Translations under genes and position numbers: made by a program
The notes under the pieces: generated by a model
What the model saw: only the letters and a program-made list of their open reading frames with translations
Database searches by the model: none
What the model was told of the DNA's origin: nothing
In this document: piece after piece, positions 1-4,879 of the stretch
Position numbering within the stretch: position 1 is the stretch's first letter
Layout of the letters: each line of letters starts with the position of its first letter
From: Candidatus Parepulonipiscium sp. PG-Nun2H_MBin03
GTDB lineage: Bacteria > Bacillota > Clostridia > Lachnospirales > Cellulosilyticaceae
Reading direction: 5' to 3'
DNA length: 6,494 bases
Assembly (NCBI GenBank): GCA_001995005.1
Contig: MDJN01000007.1
Location: forward strand, 1-6,494

Positions 1-104
1 CCTGCTACAATTGAATGGATTTCTCCGTCTGCTGAAATTGTTGATAAAATTTTAGCTGCTGCTGGGTCACTAAATAATTTTGTTACGTTTTCTAAATTTT
101 TCAT
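1..104 (-). CDS. N-terminal fragment of a probable FMN-binding / pyridoxamine 5'-phosphate oxidase-like protein
   Basis: This gene reads leftward and runs off the window edge; 34 full codons are visible, beginning MKNLENVTKLFSDPAAAKIL. The ATG at 104-102 is preceded by AGGAGG on the minus strand (120-115) with 10 nt spacing, which fixes the start. A nearer ATG (113-111) is followed at once by TAA. The opening pattern (a short amphipathic helix, then 'SDP.A.KILSTIS.DG..H') resembles small split-barrel flavoproteins of the pyridoxamine-phosphate-oxidase-like superfamily, where the first strand reads 'A T V D x x G x P H'. This is family recognition from a short stretch only; the flavin-binding residues are outside the window. 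It diverges from the HxlR regulator, and genes next to HxlR regulators are often their targets, so co-regulation is a reasonable inference. Confidence 0.6.
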   Translation of the reverse strand, partial: MKNLENVTKLFSDPAAAKILSTISADGEIHSIVA

Positions 105-154
105 TTTTTACATTCCTCCTAAAAGTTGATTAACAAAATTCTCTTCAAAAAAGC

Positions 155-170
155 TACTAAGTATTTAGTA
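155..170. promoter_or_regulatory. Palindromic operator candidate upstream of the hxlR-type gene
   Basis: TACTAA (155-160) and TTAGTA (165-170) form a perfect 6-bp inverted repeat around GTAT. It abuts the -35 box of the regulator promoter, and its right arm overlaps the left GTATTGAC arm of the larger inverted repeat. TACT...AGTA palindromes of about this length are typical of operators for HxlR-family dimers such as Bacillus YodB. It also lies in the upstream region of the divergent gene, so one bound dimer could affect both directions. Binding is inferred. Confidence 0.4.
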
Positions 171-234
171 TTGACTTTATTTTTCTTAGTTGCTATAATT
201 AAATTATATAGAAAATAATGTTAAAAGTCAATAC
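168..234. repeat. 11-bp perfect inverted repeat flanking the hxlR-type promoter (operator candidate)
   Basis: GTATTGACTTT (168-178) is repeated in perfect reverse complement as AAAGTCAATAC (224-234), with 45 nt between. The left arm overlaps the -35 box. The right arm lies about 20-30 nt downstream of the expected transcription start. Because the left arm precedes the start site, the repeat cannot form a hairpin in that mRNA, which favours a DNA-level role. The half-site centres are 61 bp apart, close to six helical turns. The same GTATTGNC half-site recurs at the EFR1 gene. Confidence 0.5.
171..199 (+). promoter_or_regulatory. Sigma-70/SigA promoter of the hxlR-type regulator
   Basis: TTGACT (171-176) and a perfect TATAAT (194-199) are separated by exactly 17 nt, with a TG (191-192) one base upstream of the -10 (extended -10). 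Transcription should begin near 206, giving a 5' UTR of about 60 nt that ends in the AGGAGGT ribosome binding site at 249-255. The -35 box overlaps one arm of an inverted repeat, so repression by a protein bound there is plausible. Confidence 0.85.
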
Positions 235-264
235 CGCAGTTTTTTATTAGGAGGTAATAAAAAT

Positions 265-615
265 ATGAGTGAATGTAAAGAAGAAGTTTGTCCTTGTGAT
301 AAGTATTGTCCGCTTCAAAATGCTTTAAAAATTATTGGTGGAAAATGGAAAATACCTATTTTATGCGTAATAGCAAATAATGATGGGGCAAGGTATAGTT
401 TACTTATTAAAAAAGTGAATGGTATCACTGACACAATGTTATCATCAACGCTAAAAGAATTAGAAAAATGTGATATGGTTACTCGTGTACAATATAATCA
501 AATTCCAGTAAAAGTAGAATACTTCTTAACAGATAAATCCCGTGCCTTAGTTCCTATACTTGGTCAGATTGCTATGTGGGAAAGTAACTTTAGAAGTCCT
601 GAGACGAATTTATAG
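265..615 (+). CDS. HxlR-family winged-helix transcriptional regulator with an N-terminal cysteine cluster
   Basis: A 116-residue protein of the usual length for the MarR/DUF24-like HxlR family. After the N-terminus comes the family hallmark CPLQNALKIIGGKWKIPIL (residues 15-33). The recognition-helix region follows (about 52-69, ITDTMLSSTLKELEKCDMV), then the wing 'YNQIPVKVEYFLT' (77-89) and a C-terminal dimerisation helix. Residues 4, 9, 11 and 15 are all cysteine, with two more at 34 and 69. The cysteine before 'PL' (Cys15) matches the conserved redox-sensing cysteine of YodB/HypR-type members; the other three near the N-terminus are extra. The start is supported by AGGAGGT at 249-255 with 9 nt spacing. 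It is transcribed from a strong promoter flanked by inverted repeats, suggesting autoregulation. It most likely controls the following iron-sulfur flavoprotein gene and perhaps the divergent one. The signal sensed is not readable from sequence; thiol, quinone or metal stress are options. Confidence 0.92.
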   Translation: MSECKEEVCPCDKYCPLQNALKIIGGKWKIPILCVIANNDGARYSLLIKKVNGITDTMLSSTLKELEKCDMVTRVQYNQIPVKVEYFLTDKSRALVPILGQIAMWESNFRSPETNL

Positions 616-617
616 CC

Positions 618-646
618 TTGAAATGTTATTTGAAAAAATATAGTAT
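618..646 (+). promoter_or_regulatory. Possible internal promoter for the EFR1 ferredoxin gene
   Basis: TTGAAA (618-623, five of six to consensus) and TAGTAT (641-646, four of six) are spaced 17 nt. An overlapping TATAGT (639-644) has only 15 nt spacing. A start near 653 would leave a very short leader before the ribosome binding site. The -10 lies within the left arm of the 14-bp inverted repeat. The EFR1 gene may equally be read through from the regulator promoter, since no terminator separates them. Confidence 0.35.
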
Positions 647-687
647 TGGCATAAGAAAGGATGATGCAAATGACAATACTATATTTT
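635..687 (+). repeat. 14-bp perfect inverted repeat enclosing the EFR1 translation start
   Basis: AAAATATAGTATTG (635-648) is perfectly complementary to CAATACTATATTTT (674-687). After one mismatch (649/673) a further three pairs form between CAT (650-652) and ATG (670-672), leaving a 17-nt loop (653-669). In a read-through transcript the start codon would be paired while the Shine-Dalgarno (654-661) sits in the loop. At DNA level each arm contains the GTATTGNC half-site seen at the regulator promoter, with centres 31 bp apart, close to three helical turns. Which level matters is not decided by sequence. Confidence 0.55.
654..661 (+). promoter_or_regulatory. Ribosome binding site that selects the third ATG of the EFR1 gene
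   Basis: AGAAAGGA (654-661) is an eight-base match to the anti-Shine-Dalgarno complement. It overlaps the first candidate ATG (661) and is 2 nt from the second (664), so neither can be used efficiently. The ATG at 670 is 8 nt downstream, and its product begins MTILYFTATGNN, as expected for a flavodoxin-like fold whose first strand starts at the N-terminus. Confidence 0.75.
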
Positions 688-1470
688 ACGGCAACAGGTA
701 ATAATCTATATGTTGCAAAAGAAATAGGTGGAGAACTATGTTCAATACCGCAAATGATTAAAGAGGAGAAATTTAATTTTTCAGATGATAAAATCGGGAT
801 AGTATTCCCTATATACTCAAATTCTGTACCATTTTATATAGTAGATTTCATTAAGAAGGCTAAGTTTGATAGTGAGTATATATTTGGAGTGATGACGTAT
901 GGAGCGTATGACGGTGCAGCACCTAATCATTTAATGGATATTGGTAAACAGATAGGCGTAGAATTTTCGTACATTAATACGCTTAAGATGGTTGACAATT
1001 GGATACCTGGGTTTAATATGAAAAAACAGGCCGAAAACGAATATAAAAAAGAAGTTGAAAAAAATTTGGGCCAAATTAAAGATGATATATTAAGCTCGAA
1101 GCAGTTTATACTAAAGACAAATAGGTTAGATAGAATGGTAACAGGTCATTGGGTTAAAAAGGCAAATGAGCCTAGCGAAAAAGGCTCTCTACATGGATAT
1201 TCAGCAGGAATAGGAATTAAAAATTCTATAACAGTAGAAGATACTTGTACCCAATGCGGCGTTTGTACTAAAGTATGTCCAGTAAATAATATACAACTAG
1301 ATAAAGAAAATGGGAAAATAGCATTAGGAGAATACTGCGTATCTTGCTTTGCATGTACACATAATTGTCCAACAAATTCTATCCGAATGAAGGGTGAAAA
1401 AAGTAGGGACAGATTTAGAAACAGTCACGTTACATTAAAAGAAATTATTGCATCCAATAATCAAAATTAG
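670..1470 (+). CDS. EFR1-family flavodoxin / 2[4Fe-4S] ferredoxin fusion protein
   Basis: A 266-residue cytoplasmic electron-transfer protein (269 if the ATG at 661 were used). The N-terminal half is a flavodoxin-like domain with the FMN phosphate loop 'FTATGNN' at residues 6-12. The C-terminal part holds two classical [4Fe-4S] motifs: CTQCGVCTKVCP (Cys193, 196, 199, 203) and CVSCFACTHNCP (Cys223, 226, 229, 233). This architecture is that of the EFR1 family, widespread in anaerobic Firmicutes. It presumably shuttles electrons between FMN and a ferredoxin-like pair of clusters, but specific partners are unknown. It lies 54 nt after the HxlR regulator with no terminator between them, and is followed by a terminator, so the two genes make a regulator-plus-effector unit. 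A long inverted repeat spans its start codon, suggesting tight control. Domain assignment is firm; physiological role (redox stress response, reductase partner) is inferred. Confidence 0.92.
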   Translation: MTILYFTATGNNLYVAKEIGGELCSIPQMIKEEKFNFSDDKIGIVFPIYSNSVPFYIVDFIKKAKFDSEYIFGVMTYGAYDGAAPNHLMDIGKQIGVEFSYINTLKMVDNWIPGFNMKKQAENEYKKEVEKNLGQIKDDILSSKQFILKTNRLDRMVTGHWVKKANEPSEKGSLHGYSAGIGIKNSITVEDTCTQCGVCTKVCPVNNIQLDKENGKIALGEYCVSCFACTHNCPTNSIRMKGEKSRDRFRNSHVTLKEIIASNNQN

Positions 1471-1482
1471 TTAGATAAAAAT

Positions 1483-1509
1483 AGAGTAGATACTTTCTGC
1501 TCTTTTTTT
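1483..1509 (+). terminator. Rho-independent terminator after the EFR1 gene
   Basis: AGAGTAGA (1483-1490) pairs with TCTGCTCT (1496-1503) through a 5-nt loop. This gives an 8-bp stem with one G.U pair, followed by an uninterrupted T tract to 1509. It begins 13 nt after the EFR1 stop and separates the redox unit from the downstream DMT/hydrolase genes. Confidence 0.85.
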
Positions 1510-1604
1510 ATGTATAAAAAACCCAAAATAATCCAAACTACTAATAGAAAAAATGGTTGTTACTGGAGTGGTCAAAATTCGGAGCTTAAAAAGGAGGTAA
1601 ATAA

Positions 1605-2021
1605 ATGGTTGCAATTATATCAGGATTATTAATGAGTATACAAGGAGTGTTTAATACTAACCTTAGAAATGCGGTAGGAGCTTGGTTTACTAATACTATT
1701 ACAAATGGAGTGGCGTTTTTAGTGTCACTAATTATTGTTTTATATGTAAAAGATGCAAATATTACAGGGCTAAAATCAGTTAATAAACTATATCTATTAG
1801 GTGGGGTGTTGGGGGTTGGAATAATTTATACGGTAATAGTATCTATTACAAAATTAGGCCCAGCAAAAGCTACAATGTTTATTTTAATAACTCAAATGAC
1901 AGCTTCTTATTTAATAGAGCTATTGGGATTATTTGGTATGGAAAAAGGTGACTTTAGTTGGTCAAAAATTGGTGGCATTGCTATGATATTAACAGGGATA
2001 GTAGTTTTCACAAATAATTAG
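1605..2021 (+). CDS. DUF606/YdcZ-type DMT superfamily membrane protein
   Basis: A 138-residue, very hydrophobic protein with about five membrane segments (residues 1-20, 26-48, 62-83, 88-110 and 119-136). The N-terminal 'ISGLLMSIQGVFNTNL' and the 'KLGPAKATMFILITQMTASYLIELLGLFG' block are typical of the small DUF606 (YdcZ) branch of the drug/metabolite transporter superfamily. Such half-size proteins act as homo- or hetero-dimers; a partner gene is not seen here. Substrate is unknown; export or uptake of a small metabolite is the family-level expectation. The start is fixed by AAGGAGGT (1591-1598) 6 nt upstream and an in-frame TAA just before the ATG. The 95 nt between the preceding terminator and this gene must contain its promoter, but I see no convincing -35/-10 pair there. 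It is 13 nt from the hydrolase gene, so the two are co-transcribed. Confidence 0.85.
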   Translation: MVAIISGLLMSIQGVFNTNLRNAVGAWFTNTITNGVAFLVSLIIVLYVKDANITGLKSVNKLYLLGGVLGVGIIYTVIVSITKLGPAKATMFILITQMTASYLIELLGLFGMEKGDFSWSKIGGIAMILTGIVVFTNN

Positions 2022-2034
2022 AAAGGGTGATAAG

Positions 2035-2880
2035 ATGAATTTAAAAGAAGGATATTTTGATGTAAGAGACGGGATATCTATATTTTACTTAAGCGATATA
2101 CCTTCTAATTGTAAAGGAATAGTAATAATAGCTCACGGATTTATGGAACATTCTGGGAGATATGTAGAGTTTGCGAATAAGCTGGTACAAAATGGATATG
2201 GAGTATGTATAATAGATCATAGAGGCAATGGGCGTTCAAAGGGTGAGCATGGTGATGTGGATGATTTCTTTTTATTTGTTAGTGATATAAAAGAGCTGGT
2301 GAATAGCCTTCAAAAATATAATGTACCTATATATACCTATGGTCATTCTATGGGTGGGCTAATAACCTTTTTATATGGGCTAAAGTATGAAAAAGATTTA
2401 GCAGGACAAATTTTTTCATCTCCAGCACTTGCAAAACCAACATTTCTGAGCCATGTGCCAAAGAAAGTTTATAAGGCGATGGGTACAAATTTTCCTATGT
2501 TAAAAATAAAAAGAGGAGGAGTTAATGTAGCTGTTAAAGGAGATAAATTTAAGAAGTTATTTAAAGAAGATACATTAGTTAATAAATATTCAACCGCAAG
2601 ATTTTTTGATGAATTTTTACGCAAAGGAGTTAACTATGCTGTAAATAATGCTTTTAAATACAATTTACCTAGCTTTTTTTTATTAGCATCTGAAGATTAT
2701 GTGATACCCCGAGAAGATAGTGAAAAAGTCATTGATAGTTTAACAGCAATTAACAAGACCAAAAAAGTCTATAAAGATTGTATGCATGACTTATTACATG
2801 ATGACAACATGAATGTAGAGCAAGTAACAAAAGATGTAATCGAATGGCTTAACGGCAGAAAAAAATCTATTATAGTATAA
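2035..2880 (+). CDS. Alpha/beta hydrolase, monoacylglycerol-lipase-like (serine aminopeptidase S33 / Hydrolase_4 type)
   Basis: A 281-residue soluble serine hydrolase without a signal peptide. Residues 34-43 (HGFMEHSGRY) form the oxyanion-hole segment characteristic of bacterial monoacylglycerol lipases and lysophospholipase-like enzymes. The strand-5 elbow GHSMGG (103-108) gives nucleophile Ser105. Asp221 in 'LLASEDYVIP' and His251 in 'CMHDLLHD' complete the likely triad. A cap region of about 90 residues (133-212) lies between them, as in this family. Likely reaction: hydrolysis of a carboxylic ester such as a monoacylglycerol or lysolipid; exact substrate unknown. The Shine-Dalgarno (AGAAAGGGTGA, 2020-2030) overlaps the stop codon of the DMT gene, indicating translational coupling. 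The eutG gene starts 55 nt downstream with no terminator in between, so read-through into the eut operon is possible. Confidence 0.85.
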   Translation: MNLKEGYFDVRDGISIFYLSDIPSNCKGIVIIAHGFMEHSGRYVEFANKLVQNGYGVCIIDHRGNGRSKGEHGDVDDFFLFVSDIKELVNSLQKYNVPIYTYGHSMGGLITFLYGLKYEKDLAGQIFSSPALAKPTFLSHVPKKVYKAMGTNFPMLKIKRGGVNVAVKGDKFKKLFKEDTLVNKYSTARFFDEFLRKGVNYAVNNAFKYNLPSFFLLASEDYVIPREDSEKVIDSLTAINKTKKVYKDCMHDLLHDDNMNVEQVTKDVIEWLNGRKKSIIV

Positions 2881-2935
2881 TTGTAAAAGAGTTGGAGACA
2901 ATAAGCCTAATAATTAGCTAGATTAAGGAGCGTGT

Positions 2936-4060
2936 ATGAAAGAATTTGAACTGAAGACCAAAATAATATTTGAAGAGAATGCCATAGACTACGTTTCGAC
3001 TATAAACCAAAAAGTATTTATTATATCTGACCCATATATAATAGAGTCAGGTATGATTGATACTATATTAACAAAGTTAGAACAAGAATATGAAATATTT
3101 AGTGATATATCTCCTGATCCATCTATTGAAACAGTAACTGCGGGGGTGTCCCAATTGTTAAAATTTGATGCGAAGGTAATTATAGCGGTAGGTGGTGGGT
3201 CTGCAATAGATGCGGCAAAGGCAATAATGGAATTTACAAAGCAATTGCAAAAAACAGATAAATTTAAATTTATTGCAATACCTACTACCAGTGGTACAGG
3301 TTCAGAGGTGACCAGCTTTTCTGTTGTAACGGACAAATCAAAAGCAGTAAAATACCCTCTAATATCTGATAGTTTATTACCAGACGTAGCAATATTAGAT
3401 ACAATATTTGTAAAGAGTGTCCCACCACATATTGTAGCAGATACAGGCATAGACGTATTAACCCATGCATTGGAAGCTTATGTATCTACTAATGCTACAG
3501 TATTTTCAGATGCACTAGCAGAAAAAGCAGTCCAATTAGTTTTTAAGTACTTATATAGAGCATACAAGTATAAAGATGATTTAGAGGCTAAAGAAAATAT
3601 GCACTATGCATCTTGTCTTGCCGGAATTAGTTTTAATACAGCATCTTTGGGTATAAATCATGCTATAGCTCACGTTATGGGGGCTAAATTATCCATCCCA
3701 CACGGCAGAACAAATTCATTATTATTGCCTAGAGTAATAGAATTTAATGCAAACATTACAGGGTATGCCAATACAAACTATAGTATTGCTGCAACAAAGT
3801 ACGCACATTTGGCATATTTAGTGGGTATACAAGCGGAAACGGTGAGGCTAAAGATAAAAAAGTTTGTGGGAGAAATTGAAAAGTTACAACGTCATATGAA
3901 TATGCCAACAAAAATATCAGAGTGTAATATTGATAAGTATTTATTAGATAAAGTTAAAGAAGATATAGCAGAAGCGGCACTACTTGATGCGTGTATTGCA
4001 ACAAATCCACGCCAAGCAACAAAATCTGATGTATTAGAAATAATTAGATTGATTAAATAG
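2936..4060 (+). CDS. eutG: Iron-containing alcohol dehydrogenase of the ethanolamine locus (EutG/PduQ-like)
   Basis: A 374-residue group III (Fe-dependent) alcohol dehydrogenase. The nucleotide-binding motif GGGSAIDAAKAI is at 86-97, the second conserved motif TTSGTGSEVT at 117-126. The metal ligands correspond to Asp173, His177 (GIDVLTHALE), His242 (GINHAIAH) and His256 (IPHGR), with spacings matching those in DhaT/FucO. Within an ethanolamine locus it should reduce acetaldehyde to ethanol with NADH, regenerating NAD+ for the aldehyde dehydrogenase branch. The sequence also resembles PduQ 1-propanol dehydrogenases; neighbours decide for eutG. The start is supported by AAGGAG (2925-2930) 5 nt upstream; a GTG four bases earlier is out of frame. 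The protein begins directly with the first strand of the catalytic fold and has no N-terminal extension. It is the first gene of the visible eut cluster, 17 nt before eutS, and has no clear promoter of its own. Confidence 0.9.
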   Translation: MKEFELKTKIIFEENAIDYVSTINQKVFIISDPYIIESGMIDTILTKLEQEYEIFSDISPDPSIETVTAGVSQLLKFDAKVIIAVGGGSAIDAAKAIMEFTKQLQKTDKFKFIAIPTTSGTGSEVTSFSVVTDKSKAVKYPLISDSLLPDVAILDTIFVKSVPPHIVADTGIDVLTHALEAYVSTNATVFSDALAEKAVQLVFKYLYRAYKYKDDLEAKENMHYASCLAGISFNTASLGINHAIAHVMGAKLSIPHGRTNSLLLPRVIEFNANITGYANTNYSIAATKYAHLAYLVGIQAETVRLKIKKFVGEIEKLQRHMNMPTKISECNIDKYLLDKVKEDIAEAALLDACIATNPRQATKSDVLEIIRLIK

Positions 4061-4077
4061 AAATGGAGTTATAAGAA

Positions 4078-4422
4078 GTGGAACAAAAACAAAGAATAAT
4101 TCAAGAGTTTGTCCCAGGAAAGCAAGTAACTTTAGCCCATGTCATTGCTAATCCTACAAAAGATATATATAAAAAATTAGGCTTAGTTTCAGAAAATATA
4201 AATGCTATAGGAATTATGACTATAACGCCTAGCGAAGGGGCTATAATAGCGGCAGATGTTGCTACCAAAACTTCGGATGTAGAGCTAGGTTTTATTGATA
4301 GATTTAATGGTGCTTTAGTTGTGATTGGTGATGTAAGTGCTGTAGAAGAGGCTATTAAAGAAATACTATACACGCTTGAGAATACGCTAGACTTTACACC
4401 AACTAATATAACAAGGACGTAA
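4078..4422 (+). CDS. eutS: Ethanolamine microcompartment shell protein EutS (BMC domain)
   Basis: A 114-residue circularly permuted BMC-domain protein that assembles into hexameric tiles of the ethanolamine-utilisation shell. The N-terminal 'RIIQEFVPGKQVTLAHVIANP' (6-26), the 'AIGIMTITPSEGAIIAADVATK' core (43-64) and 'VELGFIDRFNGALVVIGDVSAVE' (68-90) are diagnostic for EutS/PduU-type proteins, and the locus identifies it as EutS. The start codon is GTG, with GGAG (4065-4068) 9 nt upstream; an ATG at 4063 runs straight into a stop. The gene lies 17 nt after eutG and its stop is 6 nt before the eutP ATG. Compared with E. coli EutS, three extra residues occur near 36-42, and Asn42 falls where the E. 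coli protein has the bend glycine (Gly39). Confidence 0.95.
   Translation: MEQKQRIIQEFVPGKQVTLAHVIANPTKDIYKKLGLVSENINAIGIMTITPSEGAIIAADVATKTSDVELGFIDRFNGALVVIGDVSAVEEAIKEILYTLENTLDFTPTNITRT
4413..4419 (+). promoter_or_regulatory. Ribosome binding site for eutP inside the end of eutS
   Basis: AAGGACG (4413-4419) partly matches AAGGAGG and lies within the last codons of eutS. Aligned as a Shine-Dalgarno it leaves 9 nt to the ATG at 4429 but only 3 nt to the GTG at 4423, so the ATG is preferred. Placement inside eutS suggests translational coupling. Confidence 0.5.
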
Positions 4423-4428
4423 GTGAAT

Positions 4429-4875
4429 ATGAAAAATAGAGTGATATTTATTGGTAAAACAGGATGTGGCAAAACTACCCTATGCCAAAAGTTAGATGAA
4501 CTTACAATAAAATATAAAAAGACACAAACCGTAGAAATTTATAATAATGCAATAGACACACCCGGTGAATTTTTGGAAAATAAACAGTATTATAGTGCTA
4601 TTATAGTAAGTGCTGTAGATGCAGAAATGGTTGCAGTGGTTGCTGACCCGACGGTAGACGAAAATTTTATACCACCATCTTTAGCAGGTACATTTAATAA
4701 AGAAATGATAGGTATTATTACAAAACGTAGCATAGTAAAAGATAATACATTGTTATTAAAAGCAAGAAATGCTTTAGAACAAGCGGGGTCTAGCCAGATT
4801 TTTGAAGTTGATACAATATATGACGTAGGCGTAGAAGACTTATTTAAATATATTAATGACAAGCTAAGAGGGTGA
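4429..4875 (+). CDS. eutP: EutP/PduV-family P-loop protein
   Basis: A 148-residue small P-loop protein. Walker A is GKTGCGKTT (9-17) and the G3-like segment is AIDTPGE (41-47), followed by the EutP-typical 'PPSLAGTFNKEMIGIITK' block (82-99). The G4 position reads TKRS (98-101) rather than N/TKxD, so the aspartate that normally confers guanine specificity is missing. In Salmonella, EutP was reported to have acetate kinase activity, which would tie it to acetyl-phosphate/ATP balance; PduV homologues associate with the shell. Both roles are family knowledge, not shown here. I chose the ATG at 4429; GTG at 4423, directly after the eutS stop, is an alternative adding two residues. The next gene, eutA, begins 4 nt after the stop codon. 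In C. difficile-type loci eutV and eutW lie between eutP and eutA; they are absent here. Confidence 0.92.
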   Translation: MKNRVIFIGKTGCGKTTLCQKLDELTIKYKKTQTVEIYNNAIDTPGEFLENKQYYSAIIVSAVDAEMVAVVADPTVDENFIPPSLAGTFNKEMIGIITKRSIVKDNTLLLKARNALEQAGSSQIFEVDTIYDVGVEDLFKYINDKLRG

Positions 4876-4876
4876 T
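4868..4876 (+). promoter_or_regulatory. Ribosome binding site supporting the TTG start of eutA
   Basis: GAGGGTGAT (4868-4876) matches GGAGGTGAT closely and overlaps the end and stop codon of eutP. It is placed correctly for TTG at 4880-4882, whose product starts MELLSVGIDIGTSTTQ, the expected EutA N-terminus. No ATG or GTG lies in frame nearby. Confidence 0.75.
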
Positions 4877-4879
4877 TTT

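Noticed and set aside
661..666. ATG at 661 or 664 as the EFR1 start
   Set aside because: The Shine-Dalgarno AGAAAGGA ends at 661, leaving no room for initiation there; ATG at 670 has correct spacing and the expected N-terminus.
1510..1604. Riboswitch or T-box leader before the DMT gene
   Set aside because: No T-box sequence, no paired terminator/antiterminator, and no recognisable aptamer core; only a strong ribosome binding site is visible.
2876..2881. Perfect TATAAT hexamer at the end of the hydrolase gene as a promoter for eutG
   Set aside because: No -35 resembling TTGACA lies 16-18 nt upstream (the bases there read CGGCAG) and there is no extended TG. In such AT-rich DNA an isolated TATAAT is expected by chance.
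2907..2917. CTAAT-A-ATTAG palindrome in the gap before eutG as an operator or hairpin
   Set aside because: Only 5-bp AT-rich arms with a one-base centre; no matching copy elsewhere in the window and no T tract after it.
2989..3450. 153-codon minus-strand open frame opposite eutG
   Set aside because: It mirrors a gene with clear family motifs, has no ribosome binding site of note, and its translation is low-complexity. The same applies to the other minus-strand frames opposite eutG, eutS, eutP and eutA.
3781..3790. Further GTATTG copies inside eutG (3783-3788 and 3993-3998) as operator half-sites
   Set aside because: Both lie within coding sequence without an inverted partner at helical spacing; a 6-mer of this composition should occur several times by chance in the window.
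4423..4425. GTG directly after the eutS stop as the eutP start
   Set aside because: Possible, but only about 3 nt from the aligned Shine-Dalgarno; the ATG at 4429 gives better spacing and the usual MKNR-like N-terminus. Kept as an alternative.
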